A stretch of DNA of 64,000 nt from Pseudomonas graminis (GCF_001705435.1 NZ_MDEN01000059.1:124001-188000); one strand, 5' to 3'; positions 8,872-17,274 are shown, counted from the first letter of the stretch. A program made the numbers and translations. Notes: generated by a model from the sequence alone, not told the origin.

Positions 8872-9996
8872 ATGAAAACTTCATTTGATGTGATCGTGAT
8901 CGGAGCCGGCATCATGGGCGCTTCGATCGCAGCGGCACTGGTTGAAAGCGGCCTCGATGTGGCGCTGATGGAGAAAGGCATCGCTGGCGCCCAGGGCGCA
9001 ACGCGGGACACGGGCGGCATCGTTCGCGGTCTGGAGCTGGACGCCACGTTGCGTCCCTTGACTCGCCGCGGATCACTTTACGGCAATCCAGGCATCGTCC
9101 ACGGCCTCTATGAGAGCGCACTGAATCGCAGTGGCGTCGCTTACATCGCCAGCGCCGAAGTGTGTGGGCAATACCTGGAAGCGGTGGACAGCGATGGCTG
9201 CGAAAGCATTGAGCTGCACGCGTCTGTCGACGCGCTGGATAACGGGCGTTTCTCGCCGTTTTGTGTCGGCGAATGCCTGCTTATTGAACGCAATGGCGGC
9301 ACGGTCGATGCTCGCGTCGCGGTGTCGAATCTATGCCGCTACGTCAGTGAAAAAGCGACGTACCTCGATCACCTGGCCGTCGACCGCTGCGTCGAACTGG
9401 ACGGCTATGTTCAGGTTCATGCCGGCAAGCTGTGCCTGGAAGCGACATGGGTCGTCGATGCCTGCGGTGCCAGTGGCCCGATGCCCCGGCCGCACAACGC
9501 CGTGCACGCGCGGACGATTCCGTTCACGCGCTTCGGCTGCGACCAGGCCCCGAGCATGCCGATCATTACTCACCACCTGAATACCTACCTGCTCCCGCTG
9601 GGACGCAATCTCGTGCAAGTGGGCGGCCAGCGGCGCCAGCGCGCAGAACATGCGGATCAGCTGAACATGGCGCCGCTGGATAACGAGCAAGACGTCATGG
9701 ACCGAGTGTCTCGTCTCGGCTACGACAGGCACCACAGTCTGCCGGTGGTCACGCAGGTGGGCTGGGACGCGTACACCGAAGACGGCCGCCCCGTGATTGG
9801 CCGTTCCAGCGCTAAGAGCCACCTGTTTCTCGCCACCGGGTTTTGCGGCATCGGCTTCAAAATGGCACCGAATGTTGCCGAGCTGCTGGCGCTCGAGCTG
9901 GGTGGTTTGATGTCCGGTGTGTCGATGGACGAGGCTTACCGATCGGTCATGGAAGCGTTCCGCCCTTCGCGGTTCGCCGAGGTGGCGTTGTCATGA
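8872..9996 (+). CDS. FAD-dependent oxidoreductase, DAO family
   Basis: A 374-residue flavoprotein of the D-amino-acid/glycine oxidase (DAO) fold. The Rossmann FAD motif is at the N-terminus (VIGAGIMGASIA, residues 9-20) and a second FAD-contact region near the C-terminus (GFCGIGFKMAP). It follows the MetRS-like gene by 20 bases and its stop overlaps the start of the next gene. In hydrazine pathways of the s56-p1/formycin/triacsin type, a DAO-type oxidase cleaves N6-(carboxymethylamino)lysine to hydrazinoacetate. The same role is the natural hypothesis here, with the actual substrate unknown. Sarcosine-oxidase-like activity on another secondary amine is the alternative. Confidence 0.85.
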   Translation: MKTSFDVIVIGAGIMGASIAAALVESGLDVALMEKGIAGAQGATRDTGGIVRGLELDATLRPLTRRGSLYGNPGIVHGLYESALNRSGVAYIASAEVCGQYLEAVDSDGCESIELHASVDALDNGRFSPFCVGECLLIERNGGTVDARVAVSNLCRYVSEKATYLDHLAVDRCVELDGYVQVHAGKLCLEATWVVDACGASGPMPRPHNAVHARTIPFTRFGCDQAPSMPIITHHLNTYLLPLGRNLVQVGGQRRQRAEHADQLNMAPLDNEQDVMDRVSRLGYDRHHSLPVVTQVGWDAYTEDGRPVIGRSSAKSHLFLATGFCGIGFKMAPNVAELLALELGGLMSGVSMDEAYRSVMEAFRPSRFAEVALS

Positions 9997-10940
9997 TGCG
10001 CCTGGGTATCTGCGCGGCACTCGACGTTGGCACCACGCTGCACGCGCGCGGTTTCTTGCGCAGCGTGTACCTGTCCAGCCACCTGTTCCCCCATGTGCGA
10101 CGCGCGCGACATTTTTACTTTGATGACGGCGCGAGCGCGGAGGGCGGCCGTGCGGCGGCAAGGCATTTCATCGACGCGAAGGTGGATGCTGTGATTGGTC
10201 ACTTCGCCTCGGACTCTGCCGCCGCTGCGGCAGAAAGTTATGCACAGGCCGGCATTCCGCTGATCTTGCCAGCATCCACCTGTGCAGCGTTGACCGGCGT
10301 TGGGAAAACCACGTTTCGCCTTTGTGCCTCTGATCGACTCTTGGCAACGCGCCTGATCGAATTCGCCGAATCTGAAGGGCTGCGCCGCCTCGCTGTGCTT
10401 ACTGATCCGAGCCTGCACGGGCGCCAGCAGATGCATGAACTTCACGCAGCGGCGACGTTATCCACAGTCAATCTGGTGGGCGATGTGAATAACGCCGACG
10501 CCCTGGTTTTCTGCGGGCGATTGAAAGCAAGCCGGCAGTTCCTTGTGGATAACCGTGCTGTTGGCTGTGGATTGCCGATCTTCTTCACCGACGATGCCGC
10601 GTCTCCTGCGCTGGTGGATGGAATGGCGCAAACCGGCACGGTGTACGTCATCAGCTTTCCGATCGCGGGCGACTTGGCCGAGGCGCAGTCATTCGATGCG
10701 ACTTATCAACAGATCTATTTCGAACAGGCGCCGGTATACGCCGTCGAGACGCTTGCAGCGTTTGCCCTGGTGGACCGAGCCGCCGCTGATGAGCGCGGAC
10801 TGCTGGACGCACTGCGCCTTGATCACTTTGCCACACCTGCCGGCCCGGTCAGTTTCAGCGACGGGGAGAACGATTACGCCCGGGTGTCGCTGTGGGTCTA
10901 CACCGACGAGCATGTCCATGAGCGGCGGCTGCTGTGTTGA
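9993..10940 (+). CDS. Cytosolic type I periplasmic-binding-protein-like protein
   Basis: A 315-residue protein resembling the Leu/Ile/Val-binding or AmiC-type periplasmic binding fold (Peripla_BP_6): VDAVIGHFASDSAAAAAE, then AGIPLILPAST, then a second lobe with FRLCASDRLLATRLIEFAE. It lacks a signal peptide and no ABC permease or ATPase is nearby, so it should be cytoplasmic. The start at 9993 overlaps the DAO stop (ATGA), arguing for coupled translation. It could be a ligand-binding regulator, a scaffold, or an intermediate-binding or sequestration protein. No enzymatic motif is evident. Two perfect DnaA-box 9-mers lie within it (10458-10466 and 10544-10552). Confidence 0.7.
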   Translation: MMRLGICAALDVGTTLHARGFLRSVYLSSHLFPHVRRARHFYFDDGASAEGGRAAARHFIDAKVDAVIGHFASDSAAAAAESYAQAGIPLILPASTCAALTGVGKTTFRLCASDRLLATRLIEFAESEGLRRLAVLTDPSLHGRQQMHELHAAATLSTVNLVGDVNNADALVFCGRLKASRQFLVDNRAVGCGLPIFFTDDAASPALVDGMAQTGTVYVISFPIAGDLAEAQSFDATYQQIYFEQAPVYAVETLAAFALVDRAAADERGLLDALRLDHFATPAGPVSFSDGENDYARVSLWVYTDEHVHERRLLC

Positions 10941-10994
10941 AGCGTCCTGCCCAAAAGCTCGCCACATCTTTTGCAACTTTCAGGAAGAATGACC

Positions 10995-12353
10995 ATGACT
11001 CAGTATGAAATCGAAGGTGTGCGTGAAACGCTGGACGTCGTCTCGATCGGCTTCGGCCCGGCCGGTATCGCACTGGCCTGTGCGCTGGAGGATGAGGCGG
11101 AAGATTGCGGCCGAAAGCCTTTCCAGCGCGTGCGCTTCTTCGAAAAAGGGCGTGATTCAACCTGGCATGGCGCGTTTCTGCTGGCGGGCACCGACATCAA
11201 CCACCATGTCTTTCGAGACCTGGTGACGCCGCGCAATCCGCGCAGCCGCTTTTCCTTCGCCATGTACCTGAAGGAAAAGGGTCGTCTGCATAAATTCGGC
11301 TTGCTCGGGCGTCCGGCCAGCCGGGTGGAATGGTCTGACTACATCGCCTGGGTCGCCGCACAACTCAAGGACTACGTTGCCTACGACGAAGGCGTGCTCG
11401 ACGTGTTGCCGGTGGCGGAAAAGGGCATCTTGAAGGGCGTTGATGTCGTCACTGCAAAAGGCACCTATCGCACCAAGCGGCTGGTGCTTTCCCACGGCAG
11501 CCTGCCCCGGATACCGGAGCCGTTCAGCGCGCATCTCGGCGGTCGTGTCTTTCACACGTCCCGGTACCTGAAAAACATCCACCTCGGCGGCGGTCCCATC
11601 GCGCAGCGGTGGCTGGTGCTGGGCTCGGGTCAAAGCGCGGGGGAGGCGGTCACCCACCTGCTCGGCGCCGCGCCCACCACGCAGGTGCATTCGGTGCACC
11701 GCGGCGTGGGTTTCAAGGTGGGACAGCTCGGGCAGTTTCCCAACATGGCCTTCCTGCCAGAGCACATCGACTATTTCCACGACCTTGAGCCCGGCAGACG
11801 CAGCCGGGTATTCGAAGAGATCCGGTCGACCAATTACGCAGGCATCGATGTCGACGAGAGTCAGGCGCTTTACTCCTTCCTGTATGAAGGCGAGGTGACG
11901 GGACACCGACGTCTGAATCTGCATGCGTGGTCCGAAGTGACTTCGGTGGAAAAAGTGGGCGATGCCTATTCGGTGGTGCTGCGTGACAGCAATGCTGGTG
12001 TTGAAACTGTGCTGTATGTCGACGGCATTGTCCTGGGTACCGGCTACGAGCAGCTCGCCGTGCCACCGCTGCTGACCCTGCTGCAACCCTGGCTGGTCCG
12101 CGATGAGGACGGCACGCTGGCGGTCGACCGTTATTACCGGGTTGCCCTGCAGCACAGCGAGGGCGTGCAGATTTTGGCGAACGGCACATCGGAAAAAACC
12201 CACGGCATCAGCGACGCCCAGTCGTTTTCCATGGTTGCCTTACGGGCGCAGCACCTGACCGATGCGCTGCTGGCGACCCAACCCCGGCAGCACGCGCCGC
12301 GGGTGACCATGCCGGGCTACACCCGGCCCGCACCCGTCGAGGCGCGGCCATGA
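10995..12353 (+). CDS. Lysine/ornithine-type N-monooxygenase (flavin-dependent N-hydroxylase)
   Basis: A 452-residue class B flavin N-hydroxylase of the PvdA/SidA/IucD family. It has the FAD motif GFGPAG (19-24), the conserved stretch TPRNPRSRFSFAMYLKEKG (78-96), the NADPH-binding motif GSGQSAGE (210-217) and a C-terminal LGTGY. The start at 10995 is preferred over the ATG at 10989 because AGGA then has a spacing of nine bases. These enzymes hydroxylate side-chain amines of Lys or Orn, and occasionally shorter diamines. In hydrazine pathways the product N6-hydroxylysine is the substrate of the cupin/MetRS enzyme. The SbnA/SbnB genes next door make L-2,3-diaminopropionate a second candidate substrate. 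No pyoverdine or hydroxamate genes are nearby. Confidence 0.88.
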   Translation: MTQYEIEGVRETLDVVSIGFGPAGIALACALEDEAEDCGRKPFQRVRFFEKGRDSTWHGAFLLAGTDINHHVFRDLVTPRNPRSRFSFAMYLKEKGRLHKFGLLGRPASRVEWSDYIAWVAAQLKDYVAYDEGVLDVLPVAEKGILKGVDVVTAKGTYRTKRLVLSHGSLPRIPEPFSAHLGGRVFHTSRYLKNIHLGGGPIAQRWLVLGSGQSAGEAVTHLLGAAPTTQVHSVHRGVGFKVGQLGQFPNMAFLPEHIDYFHDLEPGRRSRVFEEIRSTNYAGIDVDESQALYSFLYEGEVTGHRRLNLHAWSEVTSVEKVGDAYSVVLRDSNAGVETVLYVDGIVLGTGYEQLAVPPLLTLLQPWLVRDEDGTLAVDRYYRVALQHSEGVQILANGTSEKTHGISDAQSFSMVALRAQHLTDALLATQPRQHAPRVTMPGYTRPAPVEARP

Positions 12354-13369
12354 ATTTCATCTCCCACATCGTCGGTGATTCGAACTTCGTCAGGGTAAAA
12401 GGCCTGGGTTTTGAAAACCTGCATCTGAAGCTCGAGTCCTGCAACCCTGCCGGCTCGATCAAGATGAAGACAGCCATCGGCCTGATCGACTCCTTTACCG
12501 AGCGCCGACTTATCCACAAGGACACGGTGCTGATCGAATCTTCGTCCGGAAATCTCGGCGTGGCGCTGGCAATGATCTGCGCCGAGCGCGGCTACACCTT
12601 CTGCTGTGTCGTTGACCCCAACACCAACCTGCACAACATCAAGATGATGGAAGCCTTTGGTGCGCAGATCGTTATCGTCACCGAGCGCGATGACAACGAC
12701 GGCTATCTGGGCACGCGCATTCGTTACATTCGCGATGCCGTAGCCCGCGATCCCCGGCATCTGTGGCTTAACCAGTACAGCAATCCGGCCAACGCCAAGA
12801 CCCATGAACACACCACGGCGCGGTCGATTCATATCGCCTTTCCGGCATTGGATTACTTGGTGGTCGGCGCCGGAACGACCGGCACCTTGATGGGCTGTGT
12901 GCAGTATTTCCGCAAGCATTCGCCGCGCACCAAGATCATCGCGGTAGACAGCGTTGGTTCGGTGACTTTCGGTCAGGCGACCGGCCCGCGCTTCATTCCA
13001 GGACTCGGCTCCAGCCAGACGCCGCCGATCTTCCGCGCCCACCACCTGCACAAGCAGCAAGTGGTGGATGAGCGCGCCACCGTCGCCATGTGTCGCTGGC
13101 TGGCGAAATCCAATGGCGTGCTGGCGGGCGGTTCTACCGGGACCGTGGTGGCCGGGCTGGCAGCACCCTCGCTGGGAATTCCCAAAGACGCCGTTGTCGT
13201 GGCGATATCACCGGACGCCGGCGAGCGCTATCTGGAGACCATCTACAACGATGAGTGGGTCATGCAGAAGTTCGGGCGCGCAGAGTTGACCGCGCTGGGT
13301 TCGCAGCCGATCACTCGGTATCTGAAGCAGTACGTTCACACCTTCGAGGGAGAAGCGCTGAATGTCTGA
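12350..13369 (+). CDS. SbnA-like PLP-dependent N-(2-amino-2-carboxyethyl)-L-glutamate synthase
   Basis: A 339-residue fold-type II PLP enzyme of the cysteine-synthase family. The PLP lysine is predicted to be Lys38 in NPAGSIKMK (33-41), and the phosphate-binding loop is GAGTTGTL. It closely resembles SbnA, which condenses O-phosphoserine with glutamate in staphyloferrin B biosynthesis, and the adjacent SbnB-like gene confirms this over ordinary cysteine synthase. The start overlaps the N-hydroxylase stop (ATGA), and the end overlaps the next gene by eight bases. The pair is expected to supply L-2,3-diaminopropionic acid. One perfect DnaA-box 9-mer lies at 12510-12518. Confidence 0.88.
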   Translation: MNFISHIVGDSNFVRVKGLGFENLHLKLESCNPAGSIKMKTAIGLIDSFTERRLIHKDTVLIESSSGNLGVALAMICAERGYTFCCVVDPNTNLHNIKMMEAFGAQIVIVTERDDNDGYLGTRIRYIRDAVARDPRHLWLNQYSNPANAKTHEHTTARSIHIAFPALDYLVVGAGTTGTLMGCVQYFRKHSPRTKIIAVDSVGSVTFGQATGPRFIPGLGSSQTPPIFRAHHLHKQQVVDERATVAMCRWLAKSNGVLAGGSTGTVVAGLAAPSLGIPKDAVVVAISPDAGERYLETIYNDEWVMQKFGRAELTALGSQPITRYLKQYVHTFEGEALNV

Positions 13370-14369
13370 CTTCCATGTGATCCCCGGCGCTGTCATCAAA
13401 GACATCCTCGACAGCCACGCCCACGACATGGTGCGGCGCATCGAGCAGGTGTATCTGCAGCACCATGACGGCCAGACGCTCAACCCGGACAGCTACTTTC
13501 TGCGTTTCCCTCAACAACCTGCCAACCGGATCATCGCGCTGCCAGCGGCGCTGGAGGGAGAGGACGCCGTGGCCGGGATCAAGTGGATCTCCAGCTTCCC
13601 CGGCAACGTCGCGCAGCAGAAACCGAGGGCATCAGCCGTGGTCATCCTCAACGACCCTAACACCGGCTATCCCTATGCGTGCCTGGAAGGGGCACAAATC
13701 AGCGCGGTGCGCACGGCAGCGTCGGCGGTGTCAGGCGCTTACTGGCTCAACGGTCAGTCACGCAAGGCCGCGTCCGTAGGATTTATCGGTGCCGGAGTGA
13801 TTGCCCGCAACATCGCCAGAATGCTCTGCGTCGAAGGGTGGGACATCGGCCACGCCGTTGTGCATGATTTCGACCTAGCGTCTGCGGATGCTCTGACTGG
13901 CTTCATCGAAAATACCGATTTATGCACAGCCCGCACCGGGTCATTGGAGGAAGCGCTCGCGGCAAATCTGGTGATCTTCGCCACGACAGCTGGCGAGCCC
14001 TACGTCAAACCGCCAATGGCGTTTCGCGCCGGGCAGGTCGTGCTGAACATTTCGTTGCGGGACATCGCGCCGCAGTTGCTGCTGGAGGCGAACAACCTCT
14101 GTGACGACATCGAGCACTGTATGAAGGCCAATACGTCGCCGCACCTGGCTGAGCAACTCACCGGCGGACGCGCTTTCATGAACGGCACGCTGGCTGGCCT
14201 CATCCGCGGCGAGGTCGAGCTTGACCCCGCAAAGCCCTCGATTTTCTCGCCGTTCGGCTTGGGCGTACTCGACCTGGCGCTGAGCAAATTCATAGTTGAT
14301 ACCGCGCTGGCTGACTCCCGTGGCGTGGCTATTGAATCGTTCTTCGGAGAAACCCTGAGATGGAACTGA
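13362..14369 (+). CDS. SbnB-like N-[(2S)-2-amino-2-carboxyethyl]-L-glutamate dehydrogenase
   Basis: A 335-residue member of the ornithine cyclodeaminase/mu-crystallin family. The Rossmann motif GFIGAGVIARNIARML starts at residue 140, and the substrate region includes SFPGNVAQQKPRAS (78-91). SbnB oxidatively hydrolyses the SbnA product to L-2,3-diaminopropionate and 2-oxoglutarate using NAD+. The gene overlaps both neighbours (eight bases upstream, ten bases downstream), so it is an integral part of the operon. A true ornithine cyclodeaminase is unlikely given the SbnA partner. Confidence 0.88.
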   Translation: MSDFHVIPGAVIKDILDSHAHDMVRRIEQVYLQHHDGQTLNPDSYFLRFPQQPANRIIALPAALEGEDAVAGIKWISSFPGNVAQQKPRASAVVILNDPNTGYPYACLEGAQISAVRTAASAVSGAYWLNGQSRKAASVGFIGAGVIARNIARMLCVEGWDIGHAVVHDFDLASADALTGFIENTDLCTARTGSLEEALAANLVIFATTAGEPYVKPPMAFRAGQVVLNISLRDIAPQLLLEANNLCDDIEHCMKANTSPHLAEQLTGGRAFMNGTLAGLIRGEVELDPAKPSIFSPFGLGVLDLALSKFIVDTALADSRGVAIESFFGETLRWN

Positions 14370-16162
14370 GCGCAGCGCTGGCGGCCGAAAAGTTATCCCC
14401 AGGTGCGGAAAAGCCTGGTATCAGCGTCGGTATCGTCGGGTGTGGCTCACGCGGCCTTACGGTGCTGGAGCGTATCTGTGCGCTGGCGGTCAATACGGCC
14501 CGGCGCATCGAAGTAAACGTATTTGACCCCCAGGCACCGGGGCCGGGCTTACATGCCGTCGATCAACCTGAATACCTGATGCTCAACACCGTTGCCTCGC
14601 AGATCTCGATGTTTCCGGACACGGCCGCACTGGACGGAAAAGTGGGACGCCAAGGACCCGACTTCTACGAATGGTGCCTGCGTTTTAAATCTGCAGCGCG
14701 CAGCGTACAGCCCAATGAGTTCCTGCCACGGAGCTGGCTGGGGGAATATCTGGCGTGGACTTACAAGGAAGTCATTCGCAGTCTGCCGACAAACGTGCGC
14801 GTCATTCAACATCCTCACGCTGTGGATAACATTGAACATACAGATATGGGCCGGTTTGTTCTGTCCACAGCCGAGGCAGAGCGCTCTGTGGATTGGTTGG
14901 CGATCACAGTAGGGCATGCGCGTGAGTTGCGGGATGACCATAAGGAGCTGCCCGGATGGCTAGCCATCAACCGACACTCTGATTCGCGCGGTGTTGAGTT
15001 ATCCACAGAAGCGGTTGGCATCGAAGGATTAGGCTTGACCGCCATGGACGTTGTGGCCGGTTTGACGGTCGGACGCGGAGGCCAATTCAGCAAACGGGCG
15101 GAAGGCTTGCACTACGAGCCCAGTGGACAAGAGCCGCGTATCTATTTGTTCTCGCGCAGCGGTCTGCCGTACCGCACACGACCGGACATCGTGCCCCATC
15201 GGACTTCGAATGCGGCGCTGATTTTTACACTGTCGGCTGTCGCTGATCTGCGAACGGAAAACCCTGCCGGACTGGATTTCGAGCAGCAGGTCCTTCCGTT
15301 GATCAAAGCTGAAATGGTCGCGGAATACTTCGGAATGATCGCCTCTCAAAAGAGCGAATCGGCAGTAAGGATCAAGGCGGAAATTGCGCGAGCGTATGAC
15401 TCAGGCCAGCTTGAAGCGGTGTCCGCTGAAATGGCATCACGTTTTCAAGCGCCGCCACTAGACGAGGCTGTGTATAACCCCCATGTGCCAAGCATTGACG
15501 CATTGGATTATCCCCAGGTCATGCGCGCATTTATTGAAAGCGACATTGCGCAGAGCTGTTTAGGGCTCGATGCAAGCCCTATCAAAGCCGCGATTGAAGT
15601 GTGGAGAAGTTGTCGTGAGCAGCTGCGTCGGGTTGTGGATAACCGCGGGCTGACCAGCATTTCACGCAGTGTCTTCTTCGAAAAGTATGCGCCTCATGTC
15701 AATAGAATGGTGGCCGGGCCGCAGAAGGAACGTCATCAGGAGCTGCTAGCCTTGGCCGACGCGGGGGTTGTCCACTGGGTGCGACATTCTCAAGTTATCC
15801 ACAGTGATGACGGAGCACGGACCGCAGTGCTTCTCGCTGGCAATCTGACTGTTCCCTTAAACAGAATTATCAAGGCCCACGTCAGTACCCCCTGTGACGT
15901 ATCGTCGCTGCCAACGATCCTTCGCTCGTTAAAAAGCAACGGAATTATCCACAGCCTGACCGAAAATGGAGAGGGCGTGCTGGTCGACAGTCAAGGCAAA
16001 GCCCAGCCTAATCTGTGGATAACCGGCCCTCTTGTCGAAGGCTCTACTTATTACAACCACTACGTCCCGTCCTCGGGCAGCTACTCCCGGGCCTTCGTCG
16101 ACGCCGACCGAATCGCCCGCGAGATGTTGGGGTTGAATGTGGAAGTCAGGGCAATAGTTTGA
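14360..16162 (+). CDS. FAD/NAD(P)-binding protein, last gene of the cluster
   Basis: A 600-residue protein with an N-terminal dinucleotide-binding motif GCGSRG (27-32) and a region typical of the FAD/NAD(P)-binding family PF13454 (PEYLMLNTVASQISMFPD, about residues 71-88). The rest matches no domain I can name. It overlaps the SbnB-like gene by ten bases. A terminal oxidation, for example hydrazine to hydrazone, azo or diazo, or a second N-hydroxylation, would fit, but this is speculation. Codon choice looks less GC-rich than its neighbours. It carries six perfect copies of the DnaA-box 9-mer TTATCCACA in either orientation (14821, 14999, 15634, 15795, 15945, 16014), far above chance. Confidence 0.75.
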   Translation: MELSAALAAEKLSPGAEKPGISVGIVGCGSRGLTVLERICALAVNTARRIEVNVFDPQAPGPGLHAVDQPEYLMLNTVASQISMFPDTAALDGKVGRQGPDFYEWCLRFKSAARSVQPNEFLPRSWLGEYLAWTYKEVIRSLPTNVRVIQHPHAVDNIEHTDMGRFVLSTAEAERSVDWLAITVGHARELRDDHKELPGWLAINRHSDSRGVELSTEAVGIEGLGLTAMDVVAGLTVGRGGQFSKRAEGLHYEPSGQEPRIYLFSRSGLPYRTRPDIVPHRTSNAALIFTLSAVADLRTENPAGLDFEQQVLPLIKAEMVAEYFGMIASQKSESAVRIKAEIARAYDSGQLEAVSAEMASRFQAPPLDEAVYNPHVPSIDALDYPQVMRAFIESDIAQSCLGLDASPIKAAIEVWRSCREQLRRVVDNRGLTSISRSVFFEKYAPHVNRMVAGPQKERHQELLALADAGVVHWVRHSQVIHSDDGARTAVLLAGNLTVPLNRIIKAHVSTPCDVSSLPTILRSLKSNGIIHSLTENGEGVLVDSQGKAQPNLWITGPLVEGSTYYNHYVPSSGSYSRAFVDADRIAREMLGLNVEVRAIV

Positions 16163-16300
16163 GCGCCGTCTTCGCAGTAACAGCGACTAACCGTGAAAAG
16201 AGGCCTTGATTCAATAAACCCATGTCCATATAGTTTTTTCACTAGCCACGGGATACGCGGGTGCATGCACCTCCCCCCGAGGACAGACGAAGTAACAAGA

Positions 16301-16327
16301 ACCCCACCTCACGGTGGGGTTTTTTTT
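16301..16327 (+). terminator. Intrinsic terminator of the biosynthetic operon
   Basis: The stem ACCCCACC with GGTGGGGT around the loop TCAC is followed at once by a run of eight T. It lies 139 bases after the last cluster gene and before the convergent binding-protein gene. This is a textbook rho-independent terminator for the plus strand. Confidence 0.9.
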
Positions 16328-16416
16328 GAGGTCGGCATTGTACTTTCGAGCTCTGGGATGCGCGCTGCCTACTGTTCCACGGTTACAAAATTGCTGGCTC
16401 ATTGATCTGGCTGCTT

Positions 16417-17178
16417 TCACTTCGCCGCCTTCGCCCCAGGCAAATACTTGCGTCGAATCCGCTCCAGCTCGCCCGTCTTGTTCAGACTGTCGATCGCGCT
16501 GTTGATCTGCGGCAACCACGAGGCGTATTGCGGCTGGAGCTTGAACACCAGCGGCGCTTCGCTGAGTCGTGCGCCCTGGACGAACTGGCCGGGATCCAGG
16601 TCATGGGCCGAAGTTACTTCATCAAAGATGTCGTCGACCATGGCGATGGCATCCACGCGCCTGCTCTGGAGCAACTTGATCAGCGCTTCATCTTGCGATG
16701 TTTCCAGCCGGCTCAAACGGCGCGCCTCGATCGCCGGGTCCAGTGCCCGATAGTTGTAGCCCCGAACCATGCCGATCGTGAGGTGCTCCAGTTGTGCGAT
16801 GGTCTGGCCGCGGGCAGGGTGATTGGCCAGAAAGTACAGGTGCTCTTTGACCGTGGAATAGGGCTTGGAGAACACGTATCGACGTTGCTCCTCGGGGCTG
16901 TTCCAGATCAGCGCGTCGGCAAAGTTGATATCGATCTCGCCCTTGCGCAGCATCGCCTGCAGGCGGTTGACCGGGTAGATCACGAAGGTAACGTCAATGT
17001 TTGCCAGTTTCATCACGCGCCGCGAGATGTCGATGGAGATCCCTTCCAGGTGACCGTCCTTGTCTTCATAGGCATACGGCTTCGACTGAGCTCCGCCCGC
17101 GACGTACGGTTCAGCCACTGCTGGCAGCATGAGTAGCCCAAGCAACCCGCCAACGATGAATCTTCCTCGAAGCCCCAT
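16417..17178 (-). CDS. Periplasmic substrate-binding protein (SBP_bac_3 family)
   Basis: A 253-residue exported solute-binding protein of the polar amino acid family. The signal peptide spans about residues 1-22 (GGLLGLLMLPAVA|EP). It is followed by the bilobal domain with GISIDISRRVMKLANIDVTF and the central FVIYPVNRLQAMLRKGEIDI. No permease or ATPase gene lies next to it, so it may be an orphan receptor or serve a distant transporter. It faces the end of the biosynthetic operon from the opposite strand. Confidence 0.85.
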   Translation of the reverse strand: MGLRGRFIVGGLLGLLMLPAVAEPYVAGGAQSKPYAYEDKDGHLEGISIDISRRVMKLANIDVTFVIYPVNRLQAMLRKGEIDINFADALIWNSPEEQRRYVFSKPYSTVKEHLYFLANHPARGQTIAQLEHLTIGMVRGYNYRALDPAIEARRLSRLETSQDEALIKLLQSRRVDAIAMVDDIFDEVTSAHDLDPGQFVQGARLSEAPLVFKLQPQYASWLPQINSAIDSLNKTGELERIRRKYLPGAKAAK

Positions 17179-17274
17179 ACGTTCCTCCGGCAGTGTGTCT
17201 GCCCAAGGTCGTAAAATAGCAGTAAGACATGTCCAGTAAATGTCGTATTGCCACTATCTGGATCTGCAGCACAT

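Noticed and set aside
10995..14369. N-hydroxylase plus SbnA/SbnB read as a siderophore cluster (hydroxamate or staphyloferrin B-like).
   Set aside because: There is no NIS synthetase, NRPS, acyl- or formyl-transferase, TonB receptor or Fur box nearby, and the cupin/MetRS-like/DAO genes are not part of any siderophore route I know.
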